From assembly GCA_963625685.1 (NCBI GenBank), contig CAVFTR010000001.1:248001-312000 (forward strand): a stretch of 64,000 nucleotides of DNA. The letters are read 5' to 3'. Below the pieces are notes generated by a model. The model was given only the letters and a program-made list of their open reading frames with translations. It did no database searches and was not told where the DNA came from. A program made the translations under genes and the position numbers. The DNA is from F23-B02 sp963625685 (lineage in GTDB: Bacteria; Bacillota; Clostridia; Oscillospirales; Oscillospiraceae). The first letter of the stretch is position 1. Every line of letters starts with the position of its first letter. Shown piece by piece: positions 42,466-50,692 of this stretch.

Positions 42466-42574
42466 GATTGTGCGCATGAGGGGAGCGCCGCAGCGCTCCC
42501 CGATATATGAAAGCGGCCGTGCGCACCCTGCCGCTGCAACATTTTATGCCTTATAGGCTTCCGAGGTTATAGAT
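42466..42574 (+). promoter_or_regulatory. Structured 5' leader of rpe with two hairpins
   Basis: The ~110-nt leader holds a 9-bp hairpin with a CGCA loop (42480-42501, GGGGAGCGC/GCGCTCCCC) and a second pairing AGCGGC/GCCGCT (about 42513-42535). There is no T-run, so these are not classical terminators. No known riboswitch class is recognised. Confidence 0.5.
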
Positions 42575-43228
42575 ATGGTAAAGATAGCTCCGTCGATCCT
42601 CTCCGCGGATTTTGTAAAGCTTGGCGCCGAGATCGAGGATATACGCTCCGCCGGTGCGGAATATGTCCATTTTGACGTTATGGACGGCATTTTTGTGCCC
42701 AATATCTCTATCGGAATTCCGGTCCTGAAGTCTGTCCGGAGGATGACCGACATGTTTCTCGACGTTCATCTTATGATCGACAGGCCCGTCAGGTACGCCA
42801 AGGCCTTCTGCGATGCCGGAGCCGACCTTGTCATGCTCCACGTTGAGGCCGATTCATATCAGAACATATCCGACGCTGTCGACATCGTCAGGGAAAACGG
42901 CAAAAGGGTCGGGCTGTCGGTAAAGCCGAGAACGCCGGCAGGCGTACTGTATCCGTTTATAGACAGGCTCGATATGGTGCTCGTCATGACAGTTGAGCCC
43001 GGCTTCGGAGGTCAGAGCTTCATGCACGATCAGCTCCCTAAGATATCGGAGCTGCGGCAGGAGATCGACAGGCGGGGCCTTGACTGCGAGCTTGAGGTGG
43101 ACGGCGGCATCGACCCTGTTACGGCAAGGCTCGTAAAGGACGCCGGAGCGACCGTGCTCGTTGCCGGCAGCGCCGTTTTCGGAAAGCCTGACAGAAAGGC
43201 GCAGATAGACGCCATCAGAAACGCGTAG
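42575..43228 (+). CDS. rpe: Ribulose-phosphate 3-epimerase
   Basis: A 217-aa TIM-barrel enzyme interconverting ribulose 5-phosphate and xylulose 5-phosphate. Family signatures: VKIAPSILSADFVKLGAEI, HFDVMDGIFVPNISIG (metal and catalytic Asp), HLMI and VMTVEPGFGGQSFM, with the second catalytic Asp in EVDGGID. In many relatives rpe follows rsgA; here it heads a short operon with recR. Confidence 0.96.
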   Translation: MVKIAPSILSADFVKLGAEIEDIRSAGAEYVHFDVMDGIFVPNISIGIPVLKSVRRMTDMFLDVHLMIDRPVRYAKAFCDAGADLVMLHVEADSYQNISDAVDIVRENGKRVGLSVKPRTPAGVLYPFIDRLDMVLVMTVEPGFGGQSFMHDQLPKISELRQEIDRRGLDCELEVDGGIDPVTARLVKDAGATVLVAGSAVFGKPDRKAQIDAIRNA

Positions 43229-43240
43229 GAGATATATTCA

Positions 43241-43846
43241 ATGCCATTTTTCCCTGCTTCACTCGAAAACCTTATAGATAAATTTGCGTCTCTGCCCGGT
43301 ATAGGCCGCAAAAGCGCCCAGCGCCTTGCGTTCCATGTGCTTTCGCTTCCCGAGGGCGAGGGCGAGAGCTTTGCAAGCGCCATCCTTGAAGCGAGGAAGA
43401 ATGTCTGCTGCTGCAGGATATGCCAGAACCTCACCGAGGGCGAGGTCTGCTCCGTGTGCGCGAGTTCAAAGAGGGACAAGAGCATGGTATGCGTCGTGTC
43501 CGAGCCTCGCGACGTTCTTTCAATAGAGCGCAGCCGCGAGTATAACGGCGTGTATCACGTTCTCCACGGCGTTCTTTCGCCCATAAGCCACGTTGGCCCC
43601 GACGATATACGCATAAGCGAGCTCATCCGCCGCGTCGCCGCCGACGACAGCGAGATAAAGGAGATCATAATGGCCACGAACCCCGACACCGAGGGCGAGG
43701 CTACGGCCATGTACATTTCGCGCCTTTTAAAGCCCTTTGACGTTAAGGTAACACGTCTTGCCTACGGCATCCCGGTCGGCTCAAATCTTGAGTTTGCCGA
43801 CGATGCCACGCTTCTTCGCGCCCTTGAGGGCCGAATTGAAATGTGA
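43241..43846 (+). CDS. recR: Recombination protein RecR
   Basis: A 201-aa RecR: N-terminal helix-hairpin-helix (LPGIGRKSAQRLAFH), a four-cysteine zinc finger (CCRICQNLTEGEVCSVC, ~residues 56-72), a Toprim domain with VVSEPRDVLSIE and ATNPDTEGEATAMY, and a C-terminal Walker-B-like end. Acts with RecF and RecO in gap repair. Confidence 0.96.
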   Translation: MPFFPASLENLIDKFASLPGIGRKSAQRLAFHVLSLPEGEGESFASAILEARKNVCCCRICQNLTEGEVCSVCASSKRDKSMVCVVSEPRDVLSIERSREYNGVYHVLHGVLSPISHVGPDDIRISELIRRVAADDSEIKEIIMATNPDTEGEATAMYISRLLKPFDVKVTRLAYGIPVGSNLEFADDATLLRALEGRIEM

Positions 43847-43871
43847 TAAACGGGTTATAATTCCCGTAAGC

Positions 43872-43973
43872 ATGGATCTACATACCGAATATACGAGGGG
43901 GAAGTCTTCACTGCGCGCTGCGGCTCAGGGCAGATGCGGTGAGGGTCCCTTTGCTTTGCGTTTTCGGAAATGA
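43872..43973 (+). other. 33-codon open frame of uncertain coding status between recR and rnj
   Basis: ATG 43872 to TGA 43973 encodes 33 residues with a basic, glycine-rich C-terminal half (RCGEGPFALRFRK). No proper ribosome-binding site precedes it (CCCGTAAGC). A TATAAT (43856-43861) inside a small ACGGG/CCCGT hairpin lies just upstream. The base composition and wording look unlike the adjacent genes, so it may be a conserved non-coding or repeated element rather than a gene. It is the only unexplained part of the 150-bp gap. Confidence 0.3.
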
Positions 43974-43996
43974 TAACTCAAATTGGAGGTTAATAT

Positions 43997-45655
43997 ATGA
44001 CTCACAAGCTAAAGATCATACCTCTTGGCGGTCTCGGAGAGATCGGCAAGAACATGACGGCCATTGAATTCGGCACAGATATAATCGTTATAGACTGCGG
44101 TCTCGGCTTCCCGGACGAGGATATGTACGGTATCGACATCGTCATCCCCGATATTTCCTATCTCAAGGCAAATGCCGAAAAGGTCAGAGGCATCATCATC
44201 ACTCACGGACATGAGGATCACATCGGCGCAGTCCCGTATGTGATACGCGAGCTCAACGTCCCCATATACGCGACGCCGCTCTCGGCAGCGCTCATAGAGC
44301 TAAAGCTCGAGGAGCACGATCTTCTTTACAATACGCAGATATTCACCAAGAAGGCCGGAGATATCTTCAGGCTCGGCTGCTTCAGCGTTGAATTTATAGC
44401 CGTTAACCACAGCATAGCCGACGCTGTAGCCCTCGCGATCAAAACGCCGCTCGGCACGATAGTACACACGGGAGACTTCAAGATAGATCTCACCCCGGTT
44501 CAGGGCAGGGTGATAGATCTGCCGCGCTTCGGCCAGCTCGGCAACGAGGGCGTGCTCGCGCTGATGAGCGACTCGACCAATGTTGAAAAGCCAGGCCTGT
44601 CCGCCTCCGAGCGCAAGGTAGGCGAGACCTTTGACATGCTGTTCAAAAACTGCGACCAGCGTATTATCATAACTACCTTCGCATCAAACGTGCACAGATT
44701 GCAGCAGATAATAGACGTTGCGGCAAAATATAAGCGAAAGGTCGCCATAACCGGCCGCAGCATGGAAAATATCCTGCGCGTCGCAACGGTCCTGGGCTAT
44801 CTCAACGCGCCGGAGAATGTGCTTGTCGATGTCGCACAGATCAATAAGCTGCCCAAGGAAAAGGTCGTAATCATATCGACCGGCTCTCAGGGCGAGACCA
44901 TGTCCGCTCTGTACCGCATGGCGTTTTCCGAGCACAAGCAGATAAACATCCGCCCCGGAGACAGGGTCATAATATCCGCGTCGGCCATTCCGGGCAACGA
45001 GAATATGATAAGCAAGGTCATCGACGAGCTGTTCCACAAGGGAGCCGAGGTCATCTACGACCGCAACACCGCCCTGCACGTCTCCGGCCATGCCTCTCAG
45101 GAGGAGCAGAAGATGATGCTCGCTCTTGTCCGGCCCAAGTTCTTCATCCCGGTCCACGGCGAATACCGCATGCTCGTAAAGCACGCAGAGCTCGGCAGGC
45201 TCATGGGCGTAGACCCAAGAAACGTAGTGATCGCCGAAAACGGCAAGGTCATTGAGATATCGAAGAAGAGCGTCAAGCTCAACGGAGCTGTGCAGTCCGG
45301 CGCCGTTATGGTCGACGGAATGGGCGTCGGCGACGTCGGCAGCGTCGTCATGCGCGACAGGCACAGGCTCGCCGAGGACGGCATGGTCGTCATAGTCGTT
45401 ACGCTCTCGTCCTGGGATAACGCTCTGCTGTCTGAGCCCGAGATACTCACCCGCGGCTTCGTCTACGTCAAGGAAGCCGAAGCAATGCTCGAGGAGCTCA
45501 GGCGCGTGACCAAGGAAACGCTTACGGCCTGCGAGGAAAACGGCGTGAAGGACTGGTCCGCCATCAAAAGCCGCATAAAGAGCAACGTTTCCGGCTATCT
45601 GTACAAGACGACCAAGCGCAGTCCCATGATACTGCCGCTCATTTCCGAAGTATGA
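43997..45655 (+). CDS. rnj: Ribonuclease J
   Basis: A 552-aa metallo-beta-lactamase/beta-CASP RNase with 5'-exo and endonuclease activity, central to mRNA decay and rRNA maturation in Firmicutes. Zinc ligands H70, H72, D74 and H75 are in THGHEDHIG; the TGSQGE phosphate-binding loop and the HVSGHAS motif of the beta-CASP region follow. ATG 43997 has GGAGG at a good distance. It overlaps the dipeptidase gene by 4 bp. Confidence 0.95.
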   Translation: MTHKLKIIPLGGLGEIGKNMTAIEFGTDIIVIDCGLGFPDEDMYGIDIVIPDISYLKANAEKVRGIIITHGHEDHIGAVPYVIRELNVPIYATPLSAALIELKLEEHDLLYNTQIFTKKAGDIFRLGCFSVEFIAVNHSIADAVALAIKTPLGTIVHTGDFKIDLTPVQGRVIDLPRFGQLGNEGVLALMSDSTNVEKPGLSASERKVGETFDMLFKNCDQRIIITTFASNVHRLQQIIDVAAKYKRKVAITGRSMENILRVATVLGYLNAPENVLVDVAQINKLPKEKVVIISTGSQGETMSALYRMAFSEHKQINIRPGDRVIISASAIPGNENMISKVIDELFHKGAEVIYDRNTALHVSGHASQEEQKMMLALVRPKFFIPVHGEYRMLVKHAELGRLMGVDPRNVVIAENGKVIEISKKSVKLNGAVQSGAVMVDGMGVGDVGSVVMRDRHRLAEDGMVVIVVTLSSWDNALLSEPEILTRGFVYVKEAEAMLEELRRVTKETLTACEENGVKDWSAIKSRIKSNVSGYLYKTTKRSPMILPLISEV

Positions 45656-46563
45656 CAGGCATACCCCTTTTTGACTGCCACTGCGATACGGCGGTGCATG
45701 CGCGCGAGCGCGGCCAGGGGCTCAGGCGAAACTCCATGCAGCTTGACCTTGAGCGTCTGGCGCGGTATTCTCCGGCCGCCCAGGTCTTTGCGATCTGCGC
45801 AGTCGACGACCCCGAGCCCGTAAAATTTGCCGACACCTCTATCGCGTTTTTTCTCCGGCAGATAGAAGAAAATTCAGACATGGTCAAGCTGTGTCTGAAT
45901 TTTCGGGATATCATCACCGCTGAAAGTGAATGCAGGATCGCGGCGCTGCTGTCCATAGAGGGCGCGGAGCAGATCGACGATATCGACGCCGCCTACGGGC
46001 GCGGCGTGCGCATCGTACATATGACATGGAACCACGACAACGCCCTCTGCGGCGCCGCCATGGACGGCGGCACGGGACTTAGCGAGCAGGGCAGGCGCTT
46101 TGTGCGCCGGGCGCAGGAGCTTGGCATAATGCTCGACATGTCGCATATATCCGAGCGCGGCTTCTGGGATACGCTCGATATAAGCACGCGCCCCCTTATA
46201 GCCGGTCACTCCGACGCAAGAGCGCTGTGCGATGTGCCCCGCAATCTGTCAGACGAACAGTTTACGGCGCTCGTAGGGCAGGGCGGAGGCGCGGGGATAA
46301 ATCTATGCCCGGATTTTCTCGGCCTCGGGCGCGATATTGCCGCTGTTTTTGCCCACATAGAGCATTTCATGTCGCTCGGCGGTGAGAGGGCCGTGTTTCT
46401 CGGCTGCGACCTTGACGGTATAGATAATACTCCCGATGGCATAAGCGGAGTGCAGGACCTCGGCAGGATATACGAAACGCTGCTCAGGCACAATTATCCC
46501 GAGCAGCTCGCGCAGGACGTTTTCCGCAACAACATTCTCAGGATAATGGAGAGGGCGCTGTGA
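45652..46563 (+). CDS. Membrane-dipeptidase family (M19) peptidase
   Basis: A 303-aa renal-dipeptidase-type zinc enzyme: the metal-binding HxD is in FDCHCDTAVH (residues 8-10), the bridging Glu lies in LLSIEGAEQ, further histidines in VHMTWNHDN and SHISERGF, and GHSDARAL. Hydrolyses dipeptides (L-Xaa-D-Xaa in several bacterial members). It lacks a signal peptide, so it is probably cytoplasmic. ATGA-coupled to rnj, GTGA-coupled to the next gene. Confidence 0.9.
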   Translation: MTGIPLFDCHCDTAVHARERGQGLRRNSMQLDLERLARYSPAAQVFAICAVDDPEPVKFADTSIAFFLRQIEENSDMVKLCLNFRDIITAESECRIAALLSIEGAEQIDDIDAAYGRGVRIVHMTWNHDNALCGAAMDGGTGLSEQGRRFVRRAQELGIMLDMSHISERGFWDTLDISTRPLIAGHSDARALCDVPRNLSDEQFTALVGQGGGAGINLCPDFLGLGRDIAAVFAHIEHFMSLGGERAVFLGCDLDGIDNTPDGISGVQDLGRIYETLLRHNYPEQLAQDVFRNNILRIMERAL

Positions 46564-46892
46564 ACATTCAGATATTCGGAAAAAACAAATGCTTCGACAC
46601 AAAGAAGGCCGAGCGCTATTTCAAGGAGCGCAGAATAAAATATCAGTTTGTCGATATATTGAAATTCGGCATGAGCAGGGGTGAGCTCAATTCCGTAAAA
46701 AACGCAGTCGGCCTCGATGCCATGATAAACAGGGACGACGCCGACTATCCTCTCATCCAATATCTCGCGTCAGACGAGGCAAAGCTCGAAAAGCTGTTTG
46801 AATGTCCCTGGCTCATAAAAACGCCCATCGTCCGCAACGGAAAGCAGGCGACCGTTGGCTGCGCTCCCGACGTCTGGGCAAAATGGGAATAA
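46560..46892 (+). CDS. ArsC/Spx family thioredoxin-fold protein
   Basis: A 110-aa ArsC-family protein: a thioredoxin-like N-terminus with a single catalytic-type cysteine at C11 (GKNKCFDTKKAERYF), and LIKTPIVRNGKQATVG near the C-terminus. It lacks the CxxC of Spx, so it is closer to the YffB/arsenate-reductase side; arsenate activity is doubtful without an ars operon. GTG start at 46560, overlapping the dipeptidase stop. Confidence 0.82.
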   Translation: MNIQIFGKNKCFDTKKAERYFKERRIKYQFVDILKFGMSRGELNSVKNAVGLDAMINRDDADYPLIQYLASDEAKLEKLFECPWLIKTPIVRNGKQATVGCAPDVWAKWE

Positions 46893-46920
46893 GAAAAACC
46901 GCCTGACACGGCGGTTTTTC
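46893..46920. terminator. Bidirectional terminator between the ArsC-like gene and rnpB
   Basis: GAAAAACCGCC/GGCGGTTTTTC with a 6-nt loop; T-runs in both directions serve the + strand operon and the minus-strand rnpB. Confidence 0.9.
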
Positions 46921-46928
46921 CTATATAA

Positions 46929-47270
46929 ATGAGCGAGTCTGTAAGCCGGGTTCTGTCTTAAACGACCATCTATCTAATCCTGCCGTTACCGGCAGGCTCA
47001 AGCCGCCTCCTGAGGACGACCGGGCCGATCACATGTCCTCCCACGGCGTTGCTCCGGATAGAGTTTACAGCGTCAACATGTCTCCATGCGACGAGTGAGC
47101 TCTTACCTCACTTTTCCACCCTTACCGATCTCTCGGCGGTATATTTCTGTTGCACTTGTCCGAGGGTCACCCCTGGCGGGCGTTACCCGCTATCCTTGCC
47201 CTGCGGAGCCCGGACTTTCCTCATGTACTTCCTTTCGGAATGTACCCGCGGTCGTTCGGCTCACTCAGGT
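46929..47270 (-). ncRNA. rnpB: RNase P RNA
   Basis: Read on the minus strand, this region carries the signature GAGGAAAGTCCGGGCTC near the 5' end and ACAGAACCCGGCTTA at the 3' end, plus AGGGTGGAAAAGTGAGGTAA in the core. P1 is formed by GAGTGAG (47261-47267) with CTCGCTC (46931-46937). The overall size (~340 nt) and layout suggest type A, usual in Clostridia. A sigma-A promoter precedes it and a bidirectional terminator follows. The gap 46893-47368 holds no protein gene. Confidence 0.96.
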
Positions 47271-47274
47271 AATT

Positions 47275-47303
47275 ATTTTAACCATATTAAGCCGTCAAGT
47301 CAA
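47275..47303 (-). promoter_or_regulatory. Promoter of rnpB
   Basis: On the minus strand: TTGACT (47298-47303), a 17-bp spacer and TAAAAT (47275-47280), about 7 bp before the rnpB 5' end. Confidence 0.75.
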
Positions 47304-47313
47304 TAGAAATTTC

Positions 47314-47342
47314 TTGTCTTTAGCAGCTCAAGGCCGTATAAT
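47314..47342 (+). promoter_or_regulatory. Promoter of the murD operon
   Basis: TTGTCT (47314-47319), a 17-bp spacer and a perfect TATAAT (47337-47342), divergent from the rnpB promoter. Confidence 0.72.
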
Positions 47343-47368
47343 GGATTAGTTAATGGGAGGTCAAAAGC

Positions 47369-48745
47369 ATGAGCTTAAATGAATATATTGAAAAGATAAA
47401 GCATAAGCGCATCGGCGTTATCGGCATCGGCGTGAGCAATACGCCGCTCATAAAAAGGCTGCTGGTCTCCGGCTGCGACGTGACGGCCTGCGATAAGCGC
47501 AGCGCGCAGGAGCTGGGCGATACATACGGCGAGCTTTTGCAGCTCGGCGCTAAGCTCAGTCTCGGTGAGGACTATCTCGAGCGGCTTGATTTCGACCTCA
47601 TTTTCCGCACTCCCGGCCTCATGCCCTTCGATGAGCATCTGCAGGAGGCTGTGAGCCGCGGGGCGGAGCTCACAAGCGAGATGGAGCTGTTTATGAAGCT
47701 CTGCCCGTGCAGGATCTTCGCCGTAACAGGCAGCGACGGCAAGACTACCACGACAACGATAATATCCGAGCTTTTAAAGGCTCAGGGCTATACCGTCCAT
47801 CTCGGCGGCAATATAGGCAGGCCGCTCCTGTGCGACGTCGACGACATGAATAAAAACGACTTTGCAGTGCTGGAGCTGAGCTCGTTTCAGCTGCACAGCA
47901 TGGTATGCAGGCCAAAGGTCGCCGTAATAACGAACGTTTCGCCGAACCATCTCGATAAGCATAAGGATTATCAGGATTATATCGACGCGAAAAGCTCGAT
48001 ATTTGCAAATCAGGACGCGGGCGACCGGCTCGTGCTCAATCACGAAAACGAGTTTTCCGCCTACTATGCGGGAAAGGCTGATGCCGATATATCGTATTTC
48101 AGCCGTGCCGTAAGGCCCGAAAACGGCGTTTACTGCGCAGACGGCGTCATTTACCGCGTCCATGGCGGCAAGGCGAGCGCCGTCATGTCGGCGGACGATA
48201 TAAAGCTTCCCGGAACGCATAATCTTGAAAATTACATGGCGGCGTTTGCGGCTACCGACGGATATGTCGGCGACGATACCTGCATTGCGGTCGCAAAGAG
48301 CTTCGCGGGCGTTGAGCACCGGCTCGAGCAGGTTAGAGTAAAGGACGGCGTCACCTTCATAAACGACTCCATCGGCACGAGCCCGACGCGTACGGCGGCC
48401 GGTCTGCATGCGCTGAAGGTAAAGCCGATACTTATTGCCGGCGGCTACGACAAGCACATCCCCTTCGACGAGCTTGGCGACGAGATATGCCTGCACGTAA
48501 AAAGGCTGTATCTCACCGGCGCGACCACGGAAAAAATATATAAGGCCGTCGTCAGCTCAAAATACTACGACGGAACACTGCCGATAGAGAAAATCGACGA
48601 TTTTAAAGATGCCGTTCTCGCCGCAGCATCCTCTGCGCAGGAGGGAGACACGGTCCTGCTCTCGCCGGCCTGCGCCGCTTTTGATAAGTTTAAAAACTTC
48701 ATGGAGCGCGGCAAATATTTTAAACAGATAGTTATGGAGCTTTAA
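47369..48745 (+). CDS. murD: UDP-N-acetylmuramoylalanine--D-glutamate ligase
   Basis: Adds D-Glu to UDP-MurNAc-L-Ala in peptidoglycan precursor synthesis. The 458-aa protein has an N-terminal Rossmann domain (GVIGIGVSNTPLIKRL), the ATP P-loop VTGSDGKTTTT (~residues 116-126), NVSPNHLDKH and FINDSIGTSPTRT. Unusually it is not in a dcw cluster but heads an operon with a PLP protein, yunB and ligA. GGGAGG precedes ATG 47369. Confidence 0.95.
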   Translation: MSLNEYIEKIKHKRIGVIGIGVSNTPLIKRLLVSGCDVTACDKRSAQELGDTYGELLQLGAKLSLGEDYLERLDFDLIFRTPGLMPFDEHLQEAVSRGAELTSEMELFMKLCPCRIFAVTGSDGKTTTTTIISELLKAQGYTVHLGGNIGRPLLCDVDDMNKNDFAVLELSSFQLHSMVCRPKVAVITNVSPNHLDKHKDYQDYIDAKSSIFANQDAGDRLVLNHENEFSAYYAGKADADISYFSRAVRPENGVYCADGVIYRVHGGKASAVMSADDIKLPGTHNLENYMAAFAATDGYVGDDTCIAVAKSFAGVEHRLEQVRVKDGVTFINDSIGTSPTRTAAGLHALKVKPILIAGGYDKHIPFDELGDEICLHVKRLYLTGATTEKIYKAVVSSKYYDGTLPIEKIDDFKDAVLAAASSAQEGDTVLLSPACAAFDKFKNFMERGKYFKQIVMEL

Positions 48746-48746
48746 A

Positions 48747-49994
48747 ATGAACGTAAACGATATACGACCCGAGGTATACGAGCTTGCACGTCAGGCCGAG
48801 GAGGAGATACGTCCGCAGTTCGAGCGCATCGACCGGATCGCGATGCTCAACACGCGCAAGGTCATGACGGCGTTTCAGGATAACAGGGTGTCCGACTCCT
48901 GCTTTGCGGGAACGAGCGGCTACGGATATGACGATCTGGGCAGGGAAGTGCTCGATAAGGTATATGCGCAGGTGTTTCGCACGGAAGCGGCGCTCGTGCG
49001 CATCGGCTTTGTAAACGGCACTCACGCTCTCTCTGCGGCGCTTTTTGCCATGCTCAAGCCCGGCGACACGCTGCTTTCCGTAACAGGGCTTCCTTACGAT
49101 ACGCTCAGAAACGCCATAGGCATAGAGGGCGGCTGCCACGGCTCGCTGAGGTTTTACGGCATAGGCTATAAGCAGGTCGATCTCAAGGACGGCGAGCCGG
49201 ATATCGACGGCATAAAGGCCGCGCTTGCGGATAAGAGCATAAGCGCCGTTCTGATCCAGCGCTCAAGAGGCTATGATAACCGCAAAGCTCTCTCGTCCGA
49301 GGAGATAGGCAAGATATGCGCAGCTGTTAAAAGCGCAGCTCCCGGCGTCAAGGTCATGGTCGATAACTGCTACGGCGAGTTTACCGGCGAGCATGAGCCG
49401 ACGGAATACGGCGTTGACCTCATGGCGGGCTCGCTGATAAAAAACCCCGGCGGCGGACTTGCGCCGACCGGCGGCTACATAGTCGGCAGCAAGGAGCTCG
49501 TCGAAAACGCCGCGATGCGTCTGACAACACCGGGCATAGGCGGCGAATGCGGCGCCACGCTCGGCAATAACCGTCTGCTTTTCCAGGGCTTTTTCATGGC
49601 TCCGCACGTCGTCGCTCAGGCGGTAAAGACAATGACCTTCTGCTCTGCGATGATGAAGAAGCTCGGCTTTGAATCGTCGCCGCCGCCGGAGGAGGCGCGA
49701 AACGATATCATCCAGATGGTAAGGCTCAAAAGCGAAGAGAATATGAAAAAATTCTGCCGCGGAGTTCAGGCCGGCGCGCCCGTCGACTCATATGTAACGC
49801 CCGAGCCCTGGCAGATGCCGGGCTATAATGTCCCCGTCATAATGGCGGCGGGGGCATTCGTTCAGGGCTCCTCCATTGAGCTTTCCGCCGACGGTCCGAT
49901 GCGCGAGCCGTACACTCTGTATATTCAGGGCGGCATAACATACGAGTCCGGCAAGCTCGGTATAATGATGGCCGTTAACGAAATGCTCAGCTGA
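48747..49994 (+). CDS. Methionine gamma-lyase/aluminium-resistance family PLP protein
   Basis: A 415-aa PLP-dependent protein of the family called aluminium-resistance protein or YnbB. Recognisable blocks are FAGTSGYGYDDLGRE near the N-terminus, IQRSRGYDNRKALS, and the PLP-lysine region MAGSLIKNPGGGLAPTGGY. It is related to cystathionine gamma-lyase-like enzymes; the natural substrate is not established. Starts 2 bp after murD. Confidence 0.88.
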   Translation: MNVNDIRPEVYELARQAEEEIRPQFERIDRIAMLNTRKVMTAFQDNRVSDSCFAGTSGYGYDDLGREVLDKVYAQVFRTEAALVRIGFVNGTHALSAALFAMLKPGDTLLSVTGLPYDTLRNAIGIEGGCHGSLRFYGIGYKQVDLKDGEPDIDGIKAALADKSISAVLIQRSRGYDNRKALSSEEIGKICAAVKSAAPGVKVMVDNCYGEFTGEHEPTEYGVDLMAGSLIKNPGGGLAPTGGYIVGSKELVENAAMRLTTPGIGGECGATLGNNRLLFQGFFMAPHVVAQAVKTMTFCSAMMKKLGFESSPPPEEARNDIIQMVRLKSEENMKKFCRGVQAGAPVDSYVTPEPWQMPGYNVPVIMAAGAFVQGSSIELSADGPMREPYTLYIQGGITYESGKLGIMMAVNEMLS

Positions 49995-50024
49995 GTCGTG
50001 CATATAAATACATGGGGTGATCTC

Positions 50025-50690
50025 ATGTATTTTCTCCTACGCCGAAGGCCGAGATACGACAGACAGCGCGACGGCGGGAGCCACCGGCGCAGGTCCGGCG
50101 GAGCGGGCCTTTTTATCCTGCTCGTGCTGGCTATGTGCGCATTTGTCAGCTGGTTTCTCGGAAGCCTGTCGGCACAGATGGCCGTGTCCGACGCTACGGA
50201 TATCGTTACAAAGACGGTAAACGACTCGATAAACAGCGTTATAGGGCGCGGAGTTTACGGCTTCGATTATTTTGTAGACCTTGAAAAAGACAGCGCCGGA
50301 AATGTGACGGCGATAACGAGCGACATGGCGCACATAAACTCGCTGTCCACGGACATACTTAACTCCGTCATCGAATCGACCGACAACGGAGTAATAACGG
50401 TAGCCATACCCGCCGGAAACCTCACGGGTCTGAACCTTCTTCTCAACAAAGGTCCGGACGTTAATGTGCAGATAATCATGCTGACCTCGTCGCGGGTCGA
50501 TTTTCGCAACGAGATCGTCTCGTGCGGAATAAATCAGGCGAAATATCAGCTCGTGCTCGAGGTGACTATCGATATAGATATTCTCATACCCTGGGGAACT
50601 GAGAGCGCGACTACCGTAACAGAGGTCATCGTCGCCGACACCGTTATCGTCGGCAAGGTGCCGGACACATATCTTAACATGGAGAGCTGA
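50025..50690 (+). CDS. yunB: Sporulation protein YunB
   Basis: A 221-aa protein with a very basic N-terminus, one transmembrane helix (GLFILLVLAMCAFVSWFLG, residues ~26-44) and an extracytoplasmic domain with the YunB pattern (SDATDIVTKTVNDSINSVI, and SRVDFRNEIVSCGINQAKYQL near residue 160). In Bacillus YunB is made under sigma-E and affects sporulation. ATG 50025 is preferred (GGGGTGAT seven bases upstream) over an in-frame GTG at 49998. Confidence 0.88.
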   Translation: MYFLLRRRPRYDRQRDGGSHRRRSGGAGLFILLVLAMCAFVSWFLGSLSAQMAVSDATDIVTKTVNDSINSVIGRGVYGFDYFVDLEKDSAGNVTAITSDMAHINSLSTDILNSVIESTDNGVITVAIPAGNLTGLNLLLNKGPDVNVQIIMLTSSRVDFRNEIVSCGINQAKYQLVLEVTIDIDILIPWGTESATTVTEVIVADTVIVGKVPDTYLNMES

Positions 50691-50692
50691 GC

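Noticed and set aside
46560..46892. Arsenate resistance function of the ArsC-like gene
   Set aside because: No arsR, arsB or acr3 nearby; the gene sits in an RNase J/dipeptidase operon.
47049..47349. Two + strand open frames of about 85 codons between 47049 and 47349
   Set aside because: They lie on the complement of rnpB, whose conserved RNA signatures explain the sequence.
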